Source of the DNA: Hylemonella gracilis ATCC 19624
GTDB lineage: Bacteria > Pseudomonadota > Gammaproteobacteria > Burkholderiales > Burkholderiaceae_C
Assembly (NCBI RefSeq): GCF_000211835.1
Contig: NZ_AEGR01000056.1
Coordinates: 1 to 64,000 of the forward strand
Reading direction: 5' to 3'
Length of the DNA: 64,000 bases
The notes below the pieces were generated by a model. That model was not told the DNA's origin. It worked only from the letters and a program-made list of their open reading frames with translations, and did not search any database. Below, in pieces: positions 37,983 to 47,559 of the stretch. Numbering within the stretch: the first letter of the stretch is position 1; each line of letters opens with the position of its first letter. Position numbers and translations under genes: made by a program.

Positions 37983-38573
37983 TCAAAGAACGGTGCAGGC
38001 TTGTTCGAAGCTCAAGCGCCCGTTGCGCGCGAATTCCTTGCTGTGGTCGGCGTAACCCAGGTTCAGGATGAAGTTGACGCTGTGGCGACCATCGGGGAAG
38101 AACTCGGCGTTGACCTTGGCGGCGTCAAAACCCGCCATGGGTCCACAGTCCAGGCCCAGGGCCCGCGCAGCGAGGATGAAGTACGCACCGCCGAGCACGC
38201 CGTTGAGACCGGCCATCTTGCCGGCCATGGCCAGATTGCCCTCGAGCATCTCTTTCGCGCCCGCGCCATGCCAGATCTGGGGCATGTGTTCGTAGAACTT
38301 GCTGTCGGTCGCCACCAGCACGGTGACGGGAGCGCTGCGGGTCTTGTCCACATTGCCCGCGGCCATCAACGGCAACAAGCGGGCTTTGGCTTCGGAAGTG
38401 GTGATGAACACATAGCGCGTGGGCTGTGAATTCATGGCCGTTGGCGCCATGCGGGCCAGTTCATAGACCTGCTTCAACAGTTGCGGTGCGACCGGCTGAT
38501 CGAGGAAGCCGTTGGCGGTGCGCGCGGCGAGGAACAGTTGATCGAGCGACTTGGAATCGATGGGATGTGCCAT
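37983..38573 (-). CDS. rutE: Malonic semialdehyde reductase RutE-like nitroreductase
   Basis: A 196-residue FMN-dependent nitroreductase-family protein of the RutE/HadB group. Motifs: FLDQPVAPQLLKQVYELARMAPTAMNSQPTR at the FMN-binding start, and GLDCGPMAGFDAAKVNAEFF with SVNFILNLGYAD at the end. In E. coli RutE reduces malonic semialdehyde during pyrimidine breakdown; no other rut genes are present here, so the real substrate may differ. It is 73 bp downstream of ohr on the same strand. Confidence 0.9.
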   Translation of the reverse strand: MAHPIDSKSLDQLFLAARTANGFLDQPVAPQLLKQVYELARMAPTAMNSQPTRYVFITTSEAKARLLPLMAAGNVDKTRSAPVTVLVATDSKFYEHMPQIWHGAGAKEMLEGNLAMAGKMAGLNGVLGGAYFILAARALGLDCGPMAGFDAAKVNAEFFPDGRHSVNFILNLGYADHSKEFARNGRLSFEQACTVL

Positions 38574-38646
38574 GAATCAGTACCTTGAATCAGAGTTGCA
38601 AGTGCTCGGAATTATCCCCCGCCGTGCGTTACCGCGGCGTGGGTGC

Positions 38647-39075
38647 TCAGACCAGGCGCAGGTCCACGACGATGTTGCCGCGCGTGGCGTTGGAGTACGG
38701 GCAAACTTGGTGGGCGGTGTTCACCAGGTCCTGGGCCACGGCGCGGTCCAGGCCGGGCAGGCTCACGGCCAGACGGGCGGCGATGCCAAAACCCTGGGGG
38801 ATCGGGCCGATGTCCACCTCGGCGTCGATCGAGGCGTCGGCGGGCACGGCGATCTTCTTCATGCTGGCCACATGCTTGATGGCCCCCATGAAGCAAGCCG
38901 AGTAACCGGCGGCGAACAGTTGCTCGGGATTGGTGGCACCACCGGCACCGCCCATGGCCTTCGGCGGAGACAGCTTCACATCCAGCAGGCCATCGTCGCT
39001 GGTGGAACGACCCTCACGGCCACCCGTGGTATGGGCCTTGGCGGTGTAGACGACTTTTTCGAGAACTGTGGGCAT
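38647..39075 (-). CDS. ohr: Organic hydroperoxide resistance protein Ohr
   Basis: A 142-residue OsmC/Ohr family thiol peroxidase that reduces organic hydroperoxides. The reactive Cys61 (AAGYSACFMGAI) and resolving Cys125 (AHQVCPYSNATRGN) are both present. It has a good ribosome binding site (AGGAG) and follows ohrR by 37 bp, forming an ohrR-ohr operon. Confidence 0.96.
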   Translation of the reverse strand: MPTVLEKVVYTAKAHTTGGREGRSTSDDGLLDVKLSPPKAMGGAGGATNPEQLFAAGYSACFMGAIKHVASMKKIAVPADASIDAEVDIGPIPQGFGIAARLAVSLPGLDRAVAQDLVNTAHQVCPYSNATRGNIVVDLRLV

Positions 39076-39112
39076 GGTGCACTCCTGGTTGGTGGTGGTG
39101 AAAAAAAGAAAC

Positions 39113-39577
39113 TCAGGCGCGCGCCTGGGCGGCCTGCAGGCGATCGCGTAATTGCTGCACCTGCTGAGTCAGCGATGCGATCTCGCTCAGGGAGCACTGC
39201 ATGGTTTCGAACATGCAGGCGGGGATAGGTTCGGCCTGAGCCTTGAGGCGGCGCCCCGCGGCGGTCAGCTGGATCAGCACGCGCCGCTCGTCCGCAGCGT
39301 CGCGCAGGCGGCTGATGTAGCCCGCCGCCTCCAGCCGCTTGAGCAAGGGCGTGAGCGTGCCGGAATCGAGGTAGAGACGCTCACCCATTTCAGAAACGGT
39401 CAGACCATCACGCTCCCACAGCACCAACATGGCCACGTACTGGGGATAGGTCAAGCCGAGCGTGTCCAGGTGCGGCTTGTAGGCCTTGGACATGGCGTGC
39501 GAGGCGGAATACAGCGCGAAGCAGAGCTGGCGATCCAGCTGAAGCGCGGCATCCGAATTGAGCTTGGCGTTGAGCAT
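39113..39577 (-). CDS. ohrR: OhrR, MarR-family peroxide-sensing repressor
   Basis: A 154-residue MarR-family regulator starting MLNAKLNSDAALQLDRQLCF. The sensing cysteine is Cys19 (in LCFALYSAS); additional cysteines at 121 and 128 suggest a 2-Cys type, as in Xanthomonas OhrR. The winged helix is around residues 55-95 (VSEMGERLYLDSGTLTPLLKRLE). It would repress the ohrR-ohr operon until oxidised by an organic peroxide. A palindromic operator lies just upstream (39588-39614). Confidence 0.94.
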   Translation of the reverse strand: MLNAKLNSDAALQLDRQLCFALYSASHAMSKAYKPHLDTLGLTYPQYVAMLVLWERDGLTVSEMGERLYLDSGTLTPLLKRLEAAGYISRLRDAADERRVLIQLTAAGRRLKAQAEPIPACMFETMQCSLSEIASLTQQVQQLRDRLQAAQARA

Positions 39578-39587
39578 GGGTCGAATT

Positions 39588-39614
39588 ATTGCTCAAAATT
39601 AAATTTTGCGCAAT
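39588..39614. promoter_or_regulatory. Palindromic operator upstream of ohrR
   Basis: A near-perfect inverted repeat of two 13-base arms about a single central base: ATTGCTCAAAATT on the left and AATTTTGCGCAAT on the right, 12 of 13 positions matching. It begins 10 bases upstream of the ohrR ATG in an AT-rich patch. OhrR-type repressors bind such palindromes over the promoter. Confidence 0.75.
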
Positions 39615-39721
39615 ACAAATACAGCCAGCCACGCTCCAACTAGGGGATCTCCCGCTCGGGCATGGGCAGCCCGGCACATGGCCAGGCCGTCCTTCGTCCA
39701 TGGCGGGGCGCGGCGCCGGTC

Positions 39722-40729
39722 TCAATCCACGCTGGCGCCCGACTCCTGAACCACTTTGCGCCACTTGGTGGCTTCGGCGGCGATGAAGGCATCGAACTGC
39801 CGCGGCGTTTCATAGACGGGCTCAGCACCGAGTTCGGCGAGCTTGGCCTTCACCTCGGCCTTGGCCATGACCTTGCCCAGGGCGCTGTGCACCGTCGTGA
39901 TCACGTTGGCGGGCGTCTGCACCGGTGCGAACAGGCCGAACCACGAGGTGGCTTCGTAGCCTTTGACGAACTCGCCGATGGCCGGTGTGTCGGGCAGTTC
40001 GGGCGCGCGCTTTTGCGTCGTCACCGCCAAGGGCACCAGCTTGCCGGCTTTCACGTGCGGCAGGGCGGAGGGCATGTTGTCGAACATGATGTCGATCTGA
40101 CCGGCCAGCAGGTCGGCCATGGCGGGTCCGCTGCCCTTGTAGGGCACGTGGGTCATGTTCACACGGGCCAGGGACTTGAAGAGTTCACCCGACAGATGCA
40201 CCGAGGTGCCGCTGCCCGAGGAGCCGAAGTTGACGCCGCCCGGATGGGCCTGGGCATAGGCGATCAGTTCGGGCACGGTCTTGTAGGGCTTGTCGGGATG
40301 AGCGACCAAGAGATTGGGCACGTTGGCCACGCGCGAGATGGCCGCCATGTCCTTGATCGGATCGAAACTCATCTTCTTGTACAGAAAGGGGTTGATGGTT
40401 TGCGTGCCCACCGCGCCCATGTACAGCGTGTAGCCATCCGGCGCCGACTTCACCAGAAAGGCGCCACCGATGTTGCCGCCGGCGCCTGGCTTGTTGTCCA
40501 CGACCACGGGCTGTTTCAACTCCTCTCCCAGGTGCTGGCCCACCACACGCGCCAGGATGTCGGTCGCGCCGCCCGCCGCGAACGGCACCACGATGGTGAT
40601 GGGCCGGCTCGGATACGGTTGGGCCTGGGCATTGCCGCCAAAGACGAGCAGGGCCCATGCGCTGCTTGCGGCCAAGGTCGCCGCAGCCAAGGAACGCAAG
40701 CGCTGAATTCGCGTGAGAGTACGGGTCAT
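39722..40729 (-). CDS. Bug/TctC-type tripartite tricarboxylate-family binding protein (pca-linked)
   Basis: A 335-residue periplasmic solute-binding protein. Signal peptide about residues 1-36 ending AQA before QPYPSRPITIVVPFAAGG. The typical Bug motifs follow: GATDILARVVGQHLGEELKQ, VVVDNKPGAGGN, and HVPYKGSGPAM. No tctA or tctB permease is nearby. The start at 40729 has an excellent ribosome binding site (AAGGAG). It lies 23 bp downstream of pcaF, so it is probably co-transcribed with the beta-ketoadipate genes and could bind an aromatic breakdown intermediate or a dicarboxylate; the ligand is not determined. Confidence 0.92.
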   Translation of the reverse strand: MTRTLTRIQRLRSLAAATLAASSAWALLVFGGNAQAQPYPSRPITIVVPFAAGGATDILARVVGQHLGEELKQPVVVDNKPGAGGNIGGAFLVKSAPDGYTLYMGAVGTQTINPFLYKKMSFDPIKDMAAISRVANVPNLLVAHPDKPYKTVPELIAYAQAHPGGVNFGSSGSGTSVHLSGELFKSLARVNMTHVPYKGSGPAMADLLAGQIDIMFDNMPSALPHVKAGKLVPLAVTTQKRAPELPDTPAIGEFVKGYEATSWFGLFAPVQTPANVITTVHSALGKVMAKAEVKAKLAELGAEPVYETPRQFDAFIAAEATKWRKVVQESGASVD

Positions 40730-40752
40730 GGTGTTGTCTCCTTGTAGAAATA

Positions 40753-41958
<1,206 letters not shown>

Positions 41959-42008
41959 GGAATTTCCTCGTTGTGGTGTCGTGGGGGTACGTCTGCCGCT
42001 GGTGCGCT

Positions 42009-42653
42009 TCAGGCGGTCGCGATGGGCAGGCCCACCAGGTTTTCGAGCTCGGCGTGACTCAGACCGTCGACCTTGTCGACGAGCTTCAGGCCCTCGGGCG
42101 TGCAGGCGAAGGTCGCCAAATCGGTGTACACGCGCTTGACGCATCGCAGACCGGTCAGCGGGTACGTGCACGCGCGCACGAGCTTGCTCTCGCCCTGTTT
42201 GGTCAGCAGATCCATCATCACCCAGGTCTGCTTGGCGCCGATGGCCAGGTCCATGGCACCGCCCACGGCGGGGATGGCGCCGGGCTCGCCGGTGCTCCAG
42301 TTCGCGAGGTCACCCTCGGCGCTGACCTGGAAGGCTCCGAGCACGCAGATGTCCAGATGCCCGCCACGCATCATCGCGAAGCTGTCGGCATGGTGGAAGA
42401 AGGCACCTCCGGGCAACAAGGTCACCGGCTGCTTGCCCGCGTTGATGAGGTCGAAATCCTCTCGCCCCGGTGCTGGCGCGGGCCCCATGCCCAAGATGCC
42501 GTTCTCGCTCTGCAAGATGATTTCCAGCCCAGGGGGGATGTGGTTCGCCACCAGCGTGGGCTGGCCGATGCCCAGGTTGACCACGGCGCCGTCGGGGATG
42601 TCCTGGGCAACGCGCTTCGCCAGCTCGTCTTTGCTACGTTTTTGATAGCTCAT
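42009..42653 (-). CDS. pcaJ: 3-Oxoadipate CoA-transferase subunit B
   Basis: A 214-residue beta subunit of the transferase that moves CoA from succinyl-CoA to 3-oxoadipate. The catalytic Glu is Glu50 (ILQSENGILGMGP), and VNLGIGQPTLV and GGHLDICVLGAFQVS are also conserved. It follows pcaI by 16 bp and forms its heteromeric partner. Confidence 0.95.
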   Translation of the reverse strand: MSYQKRSKDELAKRVAQDIPDGAVVNLGIGQPTLVANHIPPGLEIILQSENGILGMGPAPAPGREDFDLINAGKQPVTLLPGGAFFHHADSFAMMRGGHLDICVLGAFQVSAEGDLANWSTGEPGAIPAVGGAMDLAIGAKQTWVMMDLLTKQGESKLVRACTYPLTGLRCVKRVYTDLATFACTPEGLKLVDKVDGLSHAELENLVGLPIATA

Positions 42654-42669
42654 ACTTGTCTTCCTCTGA

Positions 42670-43371
42670 TCAGGCCGCTTTCTTGAAGCCGCCGGCCTGA
42701 GTCGCCACCCGCGGGATCTTCACGATCTTGCTGACGAAGATGCCGGGCGTCACGATGGCTTCCGGGTCCAACTCGCCCAGCGCCTTGACCTCGTGCACGG
42801 TCGCGATGGTCTGCTTGGCCGCCATGGCCATCACGGGGCCGAAGTTGCGGGCCGCCATGCGGTAGGTCAAATTGCCCCAACGGTCCCCGGCCTCCGCCTT
42901 GATCAGCGCCACGTCACCGTGGATGGGGTACTCCAGCACGTAGTGCTTGCCGTCGATCTCGCGCGTCTCTTTACCTTTTGCGATGTCGGTGCCATAGCTC
43001 GTCGGGCAAAAGAAGGCCCCAATGCCCGCGCCAGCCGCGCGCATGCGCTCTGCCAGATTTCCCTGCGGCACCAGTTCCAACTCCAGCTTGCCACTGCGGT
43101 ACAACTCATCAAACACCCAACTGTCCACCTGGCGCGGAAAGCTGCAAATGATCTTGCGCACGCGCCCGGTCTTGAGCAAGGCGGCCAAGCCCGTATCGCC
43201 ATTGCCTGCGTTGTTGTTGACCAAGGTCAGTTCCTTGGCGCCCTGCGCGATCAGCCCCTCGATCAACTCGGCGGGGATGCCTGAGGTGCCGAAGCCACCG
43301 ATCAGCACGGTGGACCCGTCCTTCACATCGGCAAGCGCTCGCGCCACCGAATCAACGATCTTGTCGATCAT
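42670..43371 (-). CDS. pcaI: 3-Oxoadipate CoA-transferase subunit A
   Basis: A 233-residue alpha subunit of the same CoA transferase. The CoA-transferase signature is GSTVLIGGFGTSGIPAELI, and QVDSWVFDELYRSGKLELEL lies in the middle. It begins the pcaI-pcaJ-pcaF-Bug operon and is divergent from the IclR regulator gene. A ribosome binding site (AGGAG) precedes the ATG. The genes for earlier steps of the pathway (pcaHGBCD) are not in the window. Confidence 0.95.
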   Translation of the reverse strand: MIDKIVDSVARALADVKDGSTVLIGGFGTSGIPAELIEGLIAQGAKELTLVNNNAGNGDTGLAALLKTGRVRKIICSFPRQVDSWVFDELYRSGKLELELVPQGNLAERMRAAGAGIGAFFCPTSYGTDIAKGKETREIDGKHYVLEYPIHGDVALIKAEAGDRWGNLTYRMAARNFGPVMAMAAKQTIATVHEVKALGELDPEAIVTPGIFVSKIVKIPRVATQAGGFKKAA

Positions 43372-43420
43372 GAAAATGCTCCTGGCCTGTTTTTCCGTCC
43401 GAATTTCCGAAGGTTGAATT

Positions 43421-43446
43421 TGTTCTAATAACGAACACTTGTTCGT
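43421..43446. promoter_or_regulatory. Candidate IclR/PcaR operator between pcaI and the regulator gene
   Basis: The core 43431-43446 is a perfect palindrome (ACGAAC, four bases, GTTCGT). A further half-site TGTTC at 43421-43425 faces GAACA seven bases on. Three related half-sites in one AT-rich divergent intergenic region suit an IclR-family regulator, which often binds several half-sites. Confidence 0.6.
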
Positions 43447-43484
43447 ATAATGAATTCTAGATCACTGCTGTCCTGACTCCCCCC

Positions 43485-44294
43485 ATGCCTCCTGTCCAGC
43501 CCGAGACACCTGCCGATACCCAACGCCCTGGGGACAGCTATGTGCAGTCCTTCGCGCGCGGGCTGGAGGTGATCCGCTCCTTCAGCGCGCAGGCGCCACA
43601 GCAGACGCTGAGCGAGGTTGCCACCCGCACGGGCCTCACCCGTGCGGGCGCGCGCCGCATCCTGCTCACGCTGCAGACCCTGGGTTACGTGGACAGCGAC
43701 GGCAAGCTGTTCCGCCTGACCGCGCGCATCCTCGACCTGGGTTTCGCTTACCTATCGTCCATGCCCATCTGGAGCTTGGCGGAGCCAGTCATGGAAGCGT
43801 TGGTTGAGGAGGCCAAGGAGTCCTGCTCGGCCGCGGTTCTGGACGGGACGGACATCGTCTATGTGTGGCGCGTGCCCACGCACAAAATCATGCGCAACAC
43901 CTTGGGCATCGGTTCGCGGCTACCCGCCTATTGCACGTCCCTCGGCCGCGTGCTGCTCGCTGGGCTGGACGATGAGGCGGTGCTGCGCTGCCTTGAAGCC
44001 AACCCGCCTCGGGCCCTGACACGTCACACGATCACGGACACGCAAACTCTGCTGACCAAGATCCAGCAGGCGCGCAAACAAGGCTGGAGCCTGGTGAACC
44101 AGGAACTGGAGGAGGGGCTGCTGTCGCTGGCGGCGCCCATCCGTGACCGCGCCGGACGCACCATCGCCGCCCTCAATCTCAGTGGGCAGGTGAACCGCAC
44201 CAGCGCCAAGGTCGCGCAGGAGCAATTGCTGCCGCCCCTGCTGCGCGCCGCGCAGACCCTCAGCGAACGGCTGCGCCTGGGTCAAACGGGATAA
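43485..44294 (+). CDS. pcaR: IclR-family regulator of the beta-ketoadipate genes (PcaR-like)
   Basis: A 269-residue IclR-type protein. The N-terminal winged helix includes SYVQSFARGLEVIRSFSAQ and LSEVATRTGLTRAGARRILL, and the C-terminal ligand-binding domain includes YCTSLGRVLLAGLDDEA and WSLVNQELEEGLLSLAAPI. It matches the PcaR/PcaU/PobR branch. It is divergent from pcaI with a palindrome between them, and would activate the operon in the presence of a pathway intermediate. Confidence 0.92.
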   Translation: MPPVQPETPADTQRPGDSYVQSFARGLEVIRSFSAQAPQQTLSEVATRTGLTRAGARRILLTLQTLGYVDSDGKLFRLTARILDLGFAYLSSMPIWSLAEPVMEALVEEAKESCSAAVLDGTDIVYVWRVPTHKIMRNTLGIGSRLPAYCTSLGRVLLAGLDDEAVLRCLEANPPRALTRHTITDTQTLLTKIQQARKQGWSLVNQELEEGLLSLAAPIRDRAGRTIAALNLSGQVNRTSAKVAQEQLLPPLLRAAQTLSERLRLGQTG

Positions 44295-44301
44295 TCTGCC
44301 C

Positions 44302-44763
44302 ATGTTCCAGCCCTCCCATGCCGACGTGCGGCGCTTCTTCTGCGCCGTCTACGCCAAGTCCCGCGCGGGTCAGCCGATGGAAGCCATCGAGCAGCTCGCG
44401 AGCCAGTGGATCAACGAACACCCCGAATACCACACGGACCTGAGCGACGCGGACACCGCGGTTGCAAAGGTGTACGAAGGCGGTTACGCGGCCCAACCCG
44501 ACGGCACGCACGGGGTGTCCATGAACCCCTTCCTGCATCTGTCCATGCACCTGTCCATCAGCGAGCAGAGCAGCATTGACCAGCCGCGTGGCATCCGACA
44601 GGCGGTGGAGTTGCTGGCGGCGCGGCGCGGCGACCTGCACGCTGCCCACCACGACACCATGGACTGCCTCGGCAGCATGCTGTGGGAAAGCCAGCGCGCG
44701 GGGCGACCGCCCGATGGCGAGGCTTACATCGCCTGCGTGCAGCGCAAGGCGACGCGGGACTGA
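44302..44763 (+). CDS. DUF1841 family protein
   Basis: A 153-residue soluble protein starting MFQPSHADVRRFFCAVYAK. NPFLHLSMHLSISEQSSID is the conserved centre, with MDCLGSMLWESQRAGRPPD near the end: the DUF1841 pattern. Function not known. It begins 7 bp after the IclR gene stop and ends before a bidirectional terminator. Confidence 0.92.
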   Translation: MFQPSHADVRRFFCAVYAKSRAGQPMEAIEQLASQWINEHPEYHTDLSDADTAVAKVYEGGYAAQPDGTHGVSMNPFLHLSMHLSISEQSSIDQPRGIRQAVELLAARRGDLHAAHHDTMDCLGSMLWESQRAGRPPDGEAYIACVQRKATRD

Positions 44764-44825
44764 AAATCGGGAACTGGGCGCGAACACGCCGCAGCCCGCG
44801 CGAATCAGAAAGCAGAAGGTGCATG

Positions 44826-44854
44826 AAAAAAGCCGCTCACTGAGCGGCTTTTTG
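44826..44854. terminator. Bidirectional terminator between DUF1841 and the cytochrome gene
   Basis: Perfect 13-base arms, AAAAAGCCGCTCA and TGAGCGGCTTTTT, around one base. A-run on the left and T-run on the right, between convergent genes. Confidence 0.88.
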
Positions 44855-44871
44855 CGGACCCGAGGGAAAGC

Positions 44872-45552
44872 TCAGCGGAAGCGGCTTTGCGGCACCGTCT
44901 TCAGGTCACTCGGCAAGCTGCTGATGTAGTTGGCCAGCTCCTTCAGCTCGGCATTGCTGAATTGCTTGGCGATGCCACCCATCACGCCATTGGCGCGGCC
45001 CCAGGTTGCGTGCGGTTCGGATTTGTACGACTTGAGCGCCACGAACAAGTAGTCCGCCGGCTGGCCTGCCACCTTGGGGTAGCCTCCGTCGATCGGCTTG
45101 GCGAAACCTTCGCCATGGCAGGAAATGCAGGCACCCTTGGTCAGCAACTCGGTGACCTTGGCCGAGGGAGCAGGCGCGGCATTGGCCACCACCGGCAAGT
45201 CTTGACCGTGCGTGGCGTAATAAGCAGCCAAGTCGGCGATGTCTTGCTCCGTGAGGCTCTGGGCGATGCCACGCATGGAAGGATGGCGGCGATCACCCTT
45301 TTGGTAGGCATTCAGCGCGGCCGCGATGTAGGCTGCGTTCTGACCAGAGATCTTCGGCACTTGGTACACCTCGGGGAACGTGGCCTTGTAGCCCGGGATG
45401 CCGTGGCAGCCAATGCACATGGCGTTCTTCTGCTCGCCTGCCTTGGCATCCCCCTTGACCCCCTGCGCGGAGGCGGAGGCAGCGGAAAATGCCGTCACGC
45501 CCGCGACAAGCAGGGAAGAAAGCGCCAGCGCCAAATTCTTGAGGTTCTTCAT
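44872..45552 (-). CDS. Dihaem cytochrome c (cytochrome c4-like)
   Basis: A 226-residue periplasmic protein with a signal peptide (about 1-28, ending ASA before QGVKGDAKAG). There are two class I haem sites: CIGCH in the first half and CISCH in the second, each followed by a Met-containing loop (HPSMRGIAQ; NGVMGGIAKQ). This two-domain form is that of cytochrome c4, an electron carrier to terminal oxidases, and so may feed the aa3 oxidase encoded upstream in this window. Start at 45552 chosen for the signal peptide. Confidence 0.92.
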   Translation of the reverse strand: MKNLKNLALALSSLLVAGVTAFSAASASAQGVKGDAKAGEQKNAMCIGCHGIPGYKATFPEVYQVPKISGQNAAYIAAALNAYQKGDRRHPSMRGIAQSLTEQDIADLAAYYATHGQDLPVVANAAPAPSAKVTELLTKGACISCHGEGFAKPIDGGYPKVAGQPADYLFVALKSYKSEPHATWGRANGVMGGIAKQFSNAELKELANYISSLPSDLKTVPQSRFR

Positions 45553-45694
45553 TTTGCGAGGACAATCAGCCTGTGGTTGAATCGTTCGGCCGCGATTATA
45601 TCTGCGGGCTCCGCGCCTGCGTACCCATCGCGACCCCAACAGCTTGAGCGCTGTCACGATTTGCCGACTTGCCCCTTGCACCCATGATCCGCCC

Positions 45695-46537
45695 ATGAAA
45701 TTCCAAGGCTCCAAGAACTACGTCGCCACGCCGGACTTGATGCTCGCCGTCAACGCCGCCATCACCCTGAAGCGTCCCCTGTTGGTCAAGGGCGAACCTG
45801 GCACCGGCAAGACCCTGCTGGCCGAGGAAGCCGCCAAAGCGCTGGACCTGCCCCTGCTGGAATGGCACATCAAGAGCACGACCAAGGCGCAGCAGGGCTT
45901 GTACGAATACGACGCGGTCAGCCGCCTGCGTGACAGCCAGCTCGGGGACGAGAAAGTCAAGGACATCCATAACTACATCGTCAAGGGTGTGCTCTGGCAG
46001 GCATTCACGGCCGAGCAGCCCGTGGCCCTGCTCATCGACGAGATCGACAAGGCCGACATCGAGTTCCCCAACGACCTGCTGCGCGAACTCGACCGCATGG
46101 AGTTCTACTGCTACGAGACACGCGAGCTGGTCAAGGCCAAGCACCGTCCGCTGGTCTTCATCACCAGCAACAACGAGAAGGAACTGCCCGACGCCTTCCT
46201 GCGCCGTTGCTTCTTCCACTACATCAAGTTCCCCGACGCGGACACGATGAAACAGATCGTGGCGGTGCATTTCCCGAATCTCAAGCACGACCTGCTCAAC
46301 GCCGCGCTCAAAACCTTCTTCGACTTGCGCAACCTGCCCGGCTTGAAGAAAAAGCCCTCCACCTCCGAGCTGCTGGACTGGCTCAAGCTGCTGCTGGCCG
46401 AGGACATTCCCGTCGACGCCTTGCACAGCCAGGACGACAAGGTGATTGTTCCGCCGCTGGCCGGCGCGCTGCTCAAGAACGAACAGGACGTCAACCTGTT
46501 CGAAAAACTCGTCTTCATGCAGCGCCACAACCGCTGA
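45695..46537 (+). CDS. MoxR-family AAA+ ATPase
   Basis: A 280-residue ATPase with Walker A GEPGTGKT (33-40), Walker B VALLIDEIDKAD (about 110-121), then FITSNNEKELPDAFLRRCFF with sensor and arginine residues. MoxR ATPases work with VWA-domain proteins as chaperones for metal-cofactor or membrane complexes. The cognate VWA protein is encoded at 47560 in the same direction. The start at 45695 (MKFQGSKNYVATPDLML) is supported by homology. Confidence 0.94.
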   Translation: MKFQGSKNYVATPDLMLAVNAAITLKRPLLVKGEPGTGKTLLAEEAAKALDLPLLEWHIKSTTKAQQGLYEYDAVSRLRDSQLGDEKVKDIHNYIVKGVLWQAFTAEQPVALLIDEIDKADIEFPNDLLRELDRMEFYCYETRELVKAKHRPLVFITSNNEKELPDAFLRRCFFHYIKFPDADTMKQIVAVHFPNLKHDLLNAALKTFFDLRNLPGLKKKPSTSELLDWLKLLLAEDIPVDALHSQDDKVIVPPLAGALLKNEQDVNLFEKLVFMQRHNR

Positions 46538-46636
46538 AGCAGCCCTGTCCGACCACCCTAAGCGGGGTCGGACAGCCCAGGGCGCAAACATGCCCGGACG
46601 GGCCTCACCCCACCACGAACCCACCAAGGAAGACCC

Positions 46637-46858
46637 ATGAGCCCCCAATTTCGCCAAGCATTCAAGGAAGGCGTGGCTGATGCCGCCGGATTCGTCATGG
46701 GCGCGCTCGCGGGTTGGGGCCTGGGCGTGCTGCTCGGACTGGACTTTTTCGCCACGCCCAACGCTTGGGGTTGGCGTGAAATCGGCGGCCTGGTCCTGAT
46801 CGCCCTGGGCTGCGGCCTGGGCAAAACGGTTGCACGCCGCGCCATCGCCAAGCATTGA
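46637..46858 (+). CDS. Small membrane protein of unknown function
   Basis: A 73-residue protein with two hydrophobic segments (about 15-33 and 47-64) joined by a polar loop (DFFATPNAWGWREI), with a charged tail. No domain was recognised. It has a good ribosome binding site (AAGGAAG), lies 99 bp after moxR and is on the same strand as the GNAT and VWA genes. Confidence 0.7.
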   Translation: MSPQFRQAFKEGVADAAGFVMGALAGWGLGVLLGLDFFATPNAWGWREIGGLVLIALGCGLGKTVARRAIAKH

Positions 46859-46893
46859 GCACCCCGCTTACTTTTTCAGGAGCAGCAAGCACC

Positions 46894-47523
46894 ATGGCGT
46901 TTGTCGAACCCGTCACCTTCCGCGGCCTGCACGTGCGTCTGGAGCCTCTGGCCCAGCGCCATCATGACGACCTGGTGGAGGCCGTTCAGGATGGTGAACT
47001 CTGGAAACTTTGGTACACCAGCGTGCCCACGCCCGAAGGCATGAAGGCGGAGATCGACCGCCGCCTCGGCCTGCAAACCCAGGGCAGCATGATGCCCTTC
47101 GCCGTCGTGCTGCCCGACGCGGCCTGGGCGGGTGAGCTGGCCAATCGCGCCGTCGGCATGACCAGCTACATGCACATCGACGCGAACAACCGGCGCGTCG
47201 AGATTGGCAGCACCTGGTACCGCCGCGCCGTGCAGCGCAGCCCCATCAACACCGAATGCAAGCGCCTGCTGCTGGCCCATGCCTTCGAGGCCTTGAACTG
47301 CATCGCCGTGGAGTTCCGCACCCACTGGTTCAACCAGGCCAGTCGCGCCGCCATCGAACGCCTGGGCGCCAAGCTCGATGGCGTGCTGCGCAGCCACCAG
47401 ATCAACCCGCACCCCGACGCCAAAGGCACATTGCGTGACACCTGCGTTTACAGCATCATTGCCAGCGAATGGCCATCGGTGAAGGCGCATCTGGACTACC
47501 AGTTGAGCAAGCCGAGAGGCTGA
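46894..47523 (+). CDS. GNAT-family acetyltransferase (RimJ/RimL-like)
   Basis: A 209-residue N-acetyltransferase. Strand and loop motifs: FRGLHVRLEPLAQRHHDDL at the start, NRRVEIGSTWYRRAVQRSPI in the middle, and LNCIAVEFRTHWFNQASRAAIERLGAKLDGVLRSH holding the acetyl-CoA-binding region. This matches the RimJ/RimL-type GNATs that act on ribosomal protein N-termini or small molecules. The substrate is unknown. The start is set at 46894; a TTG at 46855 overlapping the previous stop is less likely. Confidence 0.88.
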   Translation: MAFVEPVTFRGLHVRLEPLAQRHHDDLVEAVQDGELWKLWYTSVPTPEGMKAEIDRRLGLQTQGSMMPFAVVLPDAAWAGELANRAVGMTSYMHIDANNRRVEIGSTWYRRAVQRSPINTECKRLLLAHAFEALNCIAVEFRTHWFNQASRAAIERLGAKLDGVLRSHQINPHPDAKGTLRDTCVYSIIASEWPSVKAHLDYQLSKPRG

Positions 47524-47559
47524 GGTCCCCCTCGACCACCTACACCGGGAGCAAGGCCC

